From assembly GCF_051106095.1 (NCBI RefSeq), contig NC_135787.1:177892501-177956500 (forward strand): a stretch of 64,000 nt of DNA, read 5' to 3'. This document shows, piece by piece, positions 58,345 through 64,000 of the stretch (position 1 is its first letter; every line of letters begins with the position of its first letter). The DNA is from Pogona vitticeps. Taxonomy: Eukaryota; Chordata; Lepidosauria; Squamata; Agamidae. A program made the translations under genes and the position numbers. The notes under the pieces were generated by a model. It ran no database searches. It was not told the DNA's origin and saw only the letters and a program-made list of their open reading frames with translations.

Positions 58345-58639
58345 TATGTTTTGTCACCTATCTGATCATACAGACCAACATGGCTACCCTATTTCTAAAT
58401 ACTGTATAAAGATACCAGAACTGGCCACTGCACCTCAAGCTCCATGTAGCATTTGCTAGAGAAATATATTTCCACAGGGAGCTGAACAGGGGACAGTTTG
58501 TATCTGTCTTCAGTGTGGAAGGGACTGTCACTCTCGAATTGGCCTCCTCAGCCACACTAGATGCTGTTCCAAGTCCTCCATTCAGAACACATTACCATAG
58601 TCTCTCAAGACTGAAAGATACCTAATCAGTGTTTCCACA

Positions 58640-58835
58640 CGTAATTACTAGAACTGGCCACTACAGAGAGCCAGAGACCATGGTTTTTATAGCATTCACA
58701 ACTAAAATAGTGTTCTCTATTAAAATAGTATTCACTACTAAAATGGTGTTTACTATAATCGGTGTTTTTCAGCATCTGCAGGAGGGCTTGGAACCTACAT
58801 TATCCCCTGTGGATGGGGGCGGAGGCTATTGTAAA
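58640..58835. mobile_element. Family B MITE fragment
   Basis: 'tagaactggccactacagag', 'gagaccatgg' and 'tttttcagcatctgcagg' match the right halves of copies at 12894 and 28724. The left end is missing. Confidence 0.55.
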
Positions 58836-59035
58836 AATATATATTTAAAGAAGAAGGTTAACAAGAAGACCTGCTTGATAGTTTTAAGGAAATTAAATCA
58901 TTTTCAGAAGAGGTGAAGACGTGACACACGTTTGGTTGTGATCTAGTAGCTTGGGCTTTCCATGTCTAGGTTTAATTAGCTCACTGTGTTTAATTAACAC
59001 CATCCTGTCAGTGTGGACACTGAAATTAACTTTAC

Positions 59036-59245
59036 CTTCAGGAATGAGGCCATGGTTTTCATACCGGTCCACCATTTGGATCAAAGGTTGTTTGCAGCCA
59101 TACACAGCTCTTAAGAAGCAAATGGCCCCGACCCGATGAGGACCATTGAATGTCTGAAAGAATTCCTCGTATTCGGCATCTGAGAGTGGTGTTCCCACTT
59201 GCTCATGGATGTCTGTGCCCACTGGGAGAAGCCACGTCAAGAGTG
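59036..59245 (-). CDS. Probable upstream exon of the minus-strand gene
   Basis: The acceptor cgcacag (or cttctcccag at 59221) opens ALLTWLLPVGTDIHEQVGTP, then LSDAEYEEFFQTFNGPHRVG, AICFLRAVYGCKQPLIQMVD and RYENHGLIPE. The donor is GAAG|gtaaag. The exon is phase 1 at both ends. Its last codon joins the acceptor at 54887 to give LIPE-GETIEAS in frame. The compact, charged sequence with two cysteines looks like a folded domain, but I do not recognise it. ALLTWLLPV could be the end of a signal peptide. Confidence 0.55.
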
Positions 59246-61409
59246 CTGTGCGAAACAAGCCAAAGCAGAAAGGGTGAGCCAGGATCACCAAGGGTGAAGC
59301 CGGGACCAAAAGCTCAAGGCAGTTTCTTAAAGTCACCCAGTTCAATAAAGGTCAGCTGGGGGGAGATTTTGTTTAAAACTTACCACAGTCTGAACCAAAA
59401 TGGTGCTCCTAACCAGAGTGCTCTCACTGAGTCAATGAAATCGACATAATGTTCTTTCATGGTTTGCTGAACATGAGTTAGCAGCACCTACCGTCTGTAA
59501 ATCCCACGGATTCAGTGAGTCTGCTCTTTAGTTGGGAGTAGCAGTTGAATTTTCACCCGTGGGACATTTGGACAGCCATTCCATGGCTGTTTACTTACTG
59601 CATGAGCACCAAAACAGAAGGGGGACCTCCTGTCATAGAAAGAGGGACAGAGATGGGAAGCAGGGCTGGACGGGGGACTGGACAGGACGTTGGCCCTGCG
59701 GAAAGACCTATGGGGCTCATCCTCTCCCTCAACTGTCATTCAGCAACTGCCATTCCATCTGACCACAACAGAGGGAAAGAGGGGAAGCTGGGCTACTGAA
59801 AGGCCAAGATGGCTGAAAGACCGGCTCTGCTTGGATCATCCATTTTCCTCAACTATTTCCATTCAAAATGGTCTTTACAAAGATGCCCGAGGAATCAGTG
59901 ATTGACTTTGCCTGTTCTCCTCTTTGCTGTTGCTTTCGTTGCTGCTGCTGCTGAGTATTACATATTTTTACTATTGGAGGACACGTTTGTGAGAATTTTC
60001 CACCCACAGTATCAAAGCCACTTGATATTGTTTGGGGGAATTACACCCCTTGGTTTTCTGTGTAAATCCTCCAAAAAGGCACTATTTGCTTATCTGCCCT
60101 GGGCAGCAAAATGCTTGGAGCGGGTCCCTCAGGCTCCCACAGGAAAGGGTCAGCGTCCATGGTGTGGTGGACCTACAGCTCAGAGAATTGAAATATGACA
60201 TCATTTGTCCCTCCCCTTAAATTTTCTTGTTCAACATTTAAAGAGCCATATTTTCACATCTCTGTTTCCCGCCCTGATGGTTTTGGTGTCATAGAAACAA
60301 ATAATGAGAGAAGCTCATCTTTTTCTTTATACCAGTTTCAAAGCATCCCCAATAGCCACAGCCCTGGGATTTTTAAGAGGGGAAGTGGTTGATGGCTGGA
60401 GGAGACCCCTGCCCCATCGTTGTCCCTCCTCCATCTCCTCAGAGAGAACAGACGAATACGTATTCCCACTCACCAAGATTAAACAGGAGCCCCTGTGTGG
60501 CTTTGGGCCACTTCATCTTCGTGGTAGAGGATTTGTTGAAGAGAAAAACACATTAGTGAGCTCTGCCGATAAAGGAAGTGCCTGGATTCTCTGAATCCTC
60601 GCTTTATTCTATTAATCGACTGCAGCTTCTGTTCAAGGTTCTTGGGAATCAAGAGAAAAGGCAGGGACAGGCCAGAGAAAAGTTGCTACGATGGGCTAGG
60701 TCATAAGAGGTGCTTGTGACATCATTGGTTAGCAAGGTTCCTTTCTTCTTACCTTTACTAGTGAAAGCACACGACTATCTCTATAGCTCTAACAGTTCAC
60801 TGTTGCTACTTGTGCCAAGGACAACATTGCAAGGGAAGATGGTATTATACGAATCTGATCTTAATCTCAAAAAGGAAACAGATGTTGCTGTGTGTGTTTT
60901 GGCATCATATCAAATAAGTATACTCACCGTAACCTCTTGTTATCATATAAAGTTTTAGTTGTCTAATTGGTACGTTTCAAATCTGGGGCAAATTTTAACA
61001 TAGAGGCGGGAAACTATTTGTTTCTTTTACCTGTTTGATTCTGCTACACAACCAGAAGAGCTGATAAAGAAGAAGCAGTCAACAGAGTAAAACAGCAAGT
61101 CCCCATCCATTAGTGTGATAATTTTTGCATGACTAGAAAACAGGGAGCATTATTGACAAAGGAAGCAAAAAAAAAAATGAGGTACAGGTAATTTATGGTA
61201 ATTTATAAGATTCTATTCAATTTTAGAAATAGTTATGCTGTTTTAATGGAAATAAAGTGCAATGCACTGTAACGGGAATGACAACTTGCATGTCTACTCT
61301 GCTTGTCAAATTATTCATGGGTAACTTCATGTTGAAGTTTTATTTGCAACTTTGCATGCTGCCTGTAGTTTGACTACGACAGACTTTTCTGGGCTGGGGA
61401 GATTGTCTA
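59246..61409. other. No supported gene
   Basis: Several short open frames occur on the plus strand, including one at 59902 with a hydrophobic start, but none has splice sites or a recognisable product. The first exon of the minus-strand gene may lie here or further right. Confidence 0.4.
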
Positions 61410-61663
61410 CCCTGTTTTCCCTAACTTGAAAATAAGCCCTAGTATTATTTTTCAGGATGCTCATAATATAAGCCCCACCCCAAAATAAGCCTGTTAAGCG
61501 AAACCCCTCCCTCCACCATTGTGCAGAAACCAGATGACATGACTGCATTTGAATAAATGTAGATTGTTGTCCATGAAAAAAAATCCCCTGAAAAATCAGC
61601 CCTAATGTATTTTTTGCAGCAAAAATTAATATAAGACCCTATCTTATTTTTGGGGAAATACAG
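61410..61663. mobile_element. TA-flanked MITE, third family
   Basis: CCCTGTTTTCCCTAACTTGA with 'aaaataag' at the left is mirrored by 'cttatttttggggaaataca' and g at the right, with TA on both sides. The inside has several 'aataagccc' type blocks. Probably mariner-related. Confidence 0.7.
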
Positions 61664-62064
61664 TATTTATGCAGCACTAACTAGTCATTGCTTCCAGCCT
61701 TTGAATTGAACAAGAGCCTTGCTTCTCTGCTGAGTGCTCTTCTCCCTTGCTTTAGTCTGTTGGTGGCAGTTGTTTGTTGCTGTTTGTTTGTTTGTTCAGT
61801 TGGTTGCTAAGTATATATGAAGTAAAAAAGCAGCGTGCACAAGTCTGCGATTTCAAGCAACTGGAAGTAAATAAATGTTTTTCGCCTACAAACGTGTCAG
61901 TGAGTTATTAAGATCTTAAGTGTCGGTGAATGAGAAAGGGGTGGACTTTGAGGAATTTGTAGCTATTTTCCTCTGTGAATCTATCTCAACAAATGCAAAA
62001 CTCTGCAACACTTCAAATCCCCTTTCTTTTTTAGAATTATCTCTCTTTAAATCAGTCTGCGAAT

Positions 62065-62251
62065 AGATAAAAAAATAGGTACCACTACGGTGGAAAGATA
62101 ACGGCGTTCCATGTCCAGTCGCGCTGGTTACATGACCACGGAAACTGTCTTCGGACAAAGGCTGGCTCTACGACTTGGAGACTGAGATGAGCACCGCGCC
62201 CTAGAGTCGGACACGACTGGACTAAATGTCAAGGGGAACCTTGACCTTGAC
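62065..62251 (+). repeat. SINE with ACCTTT tail (copy 3, 5' truncated)
   Basis: It begins in the body at 'gataaaaaaataggtaccac' and ends 'caaggggaaccttgaccttg'. The tRNA-like head is missing. Confidence 0.75.
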
Positions 62252-62269
62252 CAAATGGATTTTTGAAGG

Positions 62270-62510
62270 CAGCATTTTATTCTGTCTTTTACTGGTGTTT
62301 TTAATATTGTTGTTCTTATGAGTTTTTAATATGATAGTTGTCTAATGCTTTTTAAATATTGTAATTTATAATGTAAATAGCCAAATAATAAATAACAAAC
62401 AATAATTTATTGGCTTTTAATTTCGTTTCTTTTAAATACTAAGCCACCTTGGGGGTGTTTGGGAGGAAGGTGGCAAATAAATATTTTAAATCAATAAAAT
62501 AAAGAAATAA
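62270..62510 (+). repeat. LINE 3' end (L2/CR1 type)
   Basis: 'aagccaccttgggggtgttt' and 'ggcaaataaatattttaaat' are typical of the 3' ends of such LINEs, here in plus orientation, with AT-rich sequence before them. Confidence 0.6.
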
Positions 62511-62765
62511 GAAAAAATGGCAGTCTTGTTGGAGAACATTATATTCTGGCATCCTTGAATTCATTACAGAAAACATTTTTTAAAAATGTGTAGGATTTAA
62601 AGCAAGTGTGAGCAAATCGTGGCTCTCTTCATGTTGAGGGACTGCCTCTCCCATCAGCCTTACTCGACGAGCCTATAGATACGACTTGGAGTTGCCATCC
62701 AACCAGACTGACACGTTTTGCCTGTCCGGCTTTAAAGCAATTATTAGTTGGCTTCATCTCAATAC

Positions 62766-63015
62766 ACTCGTGGCGCAGTGGTTAAAACGCTGTACTGCAG
62801 CTAAAACTGTGCTCACGACCTGGGGTTCAAATCCCAGGTAGCCGGCTCAAGGTTGACTCAGCCTTCCATCCTTCCGAGGTCGGTAAAATGAGTACCCAGC
62901 TTGCTGGGGGGGCAATGTGTAGCCTGTATAATTAAAATTGTAAACCGCCCGGAGAGTGCTTGTAGCGCTATGGGGCGGTATACAAGTCCAATAAATAAAT
63001 AAATAAATAAATAAA
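62766..63015 (+). repeat. tRNA-derived SINE, Sauria-like (copy 2)
   Basis: The tRNA-like A box is 'gtggcgcagtggttaaaacg' and the B box is 'ggggttcaaatcccagg'. The body ends 'attgtaaaccgcccggagag' and 'ctatggggcggtatacaa', then (AATA)n. Well preserved and thus fairly young. Confidence 0.88.
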
Positions 63016-63559
63016 GTAGAGAACAGCAGAACCACGATGAGTATTTAAAAATCACAAATAACCTTGCAATAGTTAAATTACACATTTTCCAACAATCACG
63101 ACGAAAGTAGGATAACAAAAGCTTCATGGGCAAAGAGATGGGTGGCGAGAGGCGAGGATCTGTCACCCTGGCCCAAGCATCCTCACTGCACTTGGATGAC
63201 CCCCCCCCCGGATGCTTTCTGTGTGACCGGATAGTTTCACTACAGAGGTCTGCTGCTGTATTAGAGACGCAGCTGAAGAGGGCACTCCGGGGACTCCTGG
63301 CTGTCCGCCAGAAACGGGAGCACCAGGGCAGTGAGCGGGAAGGCACGGAAAGATGCGCCCAGGACAGCAGCCGGACAGGATGGGGAGCAAAGGAAAAAAG
63401 AGGTCCGGAGCCGTGGGCAGTGCAACGATCCCCAAAGGCTCTCCATTCGGATGGACGCAGTCAAGGGAGCCCAAGTGAAAAGGGAGCCAGGGATCGCGGC
63501 CAGTACAGCTAGAGGGGTGGATCACAAGCCGCAGAGGGCCCCGATCCTGAGGAACCGGG

Positions 63560-64000
63560 ACCCTTATGCGAGCCTCAGAGATGCAACGTGCAAGACTGCA
63601 GCAAAAGCACCTTTGCAGATTTCCTCCTTTCCCTTCCGAAGGAGAATTTGGCGCGCAGAACCCTAGCCTCTTCCTTTCTGCCTCCCGATTGGCTCACGGG
63701 AGGCACGAAGCGAAACGCCCTCGCTTTCCCCAACCAATCGCATTGGGTCGCGCCTCCTAAACGGAATATAATCTAAAAAACACCCACGGGAGGGAAGCGG
63801 GGGCGGGGGAGGAGAGAGTCGCTTTTTTCGTGCTGCTCGCGGGAAAAGAACGCCTATGACGTCAGCGCGGAGGGAGGCGGGCCGAAGCTGCCGGGTCTCA
63901 CTTTGGCGCCTGGTTCGAAGGGACGCCATTCGGTAACTTGGGGTCTGTGAGGTGGTGGTGGGGGAGGGATGGTGGCTCGGGAGGGACAAGAAGGTGCGGG
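63560..64000 (+). promoter_or_regulatory. CpG-rich promoter with CCAAT, CRE and E2F-like sites
   Basis: CpG density rises sharply. Inverted and direct CCAAT boxes lie at 63687-63692, 63734-63738 and 63742-63746. A consensus CRE, TGACGTCA, is at 63857-63864. TTTGGCGC motifs (E2F-like) are at 63647 and 63902. A donor-like CATTCG|gtaact at 63932 or an ATG at 63969 (MVAREGQEGA, open to the end) could mark a plus-strand gene leaving the window. The opposed CCAAT boxes would also suit a two-way promoter that serves the minus-strand gene. Confidence 0.6.

Noticed and set aside
59902-60198. Plus-strand frame with a signal-peptide-like start
   Set aside because: The hydrophobic start comes partly from a GCTGCTGCT run. 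No donor in phase or homologous product was found.
63126-63512. 128-codon plus-strand open frame with CFLCDRIVSLQRSA
   Set aside because: It is GC-rich, overlaps open frames on the other strand, and lies left of the likely promoter with no splice or start evidence. It cannot be separated from chance.

Overview
The window looks like genomic DNA of a squamate reptile (lizard or snake). It is intron-rich vertebrate sequence with GT-AG exons. It carries a BovB (RTE) LINE fragment, a long L1, L2/CR1-type LINE ends, tRNA-derived SINEs with reptile-style tails, a 5S rRNA-derived segment, and many small hAT-like and TA-duplicating DNA transposons. The species cannot be named from the sequence alone.

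The left 41 kb is dominated by one plus-strand gene, an ovochymase (best fit OVCH1; OVCH2 not excluded). I reconstruct 25 exons from 5238 to 38577 that splice in one frame to about 1,176 codons. The order is trypsin-like protease 1 (5238-13627), CUB1 (16021-17263), CUB2 (17717-19808), linker (20387-20455), protease 2 (21898-28215), CUB3 (28410-33993), an unrecognised linker (34552-37121) and CUB4 (37316-38577). A possible signal-peptide exon lies at 1958-2036. A decayed first exon of a third protease domain sits at 40933-41153 and has no partner exons. Ovochymases are secreted proteases of the oviduct and egg envelope.

From about 42.05 to 50.07 kb lies a long L1 retrotransposon. ORF1 is open and ORF2 is interrupted about three times. 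Its 5' untranslated region holds a tandem repeat and a 1.67 kb TA-flanked DNA transposon built from alternating inverted arms.

The right part (50-64 kb) holds a minus-strand gene of unknown family. Its last exon (54887-53311) encodes about 25 degenerate four-residue HPET/TPEP-type repeats and a basic C-terminus. A phase-compatible upstream exon lies at 59245-59036. The far right end (about 63560-64000) is a CpG-rich promoter with CCAAT boxes, a consensus CRE and E2F-like sites. It probably belongs to a gene that continues beyond the window.

The introns are filled with transposon fossils. The most informative are a hAT-like element with a perfect 8-bp target duplication inside a 5S rRNA-derived sequence, several palindromic hAT MITEs, two TA-type MITE families, and two near-perfect hairpins. 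I found no undescribed multi-gene system. The most interesting biology is the ovochymase with its odd second and decayed third protease, and the unidentified repeat-protein gene.
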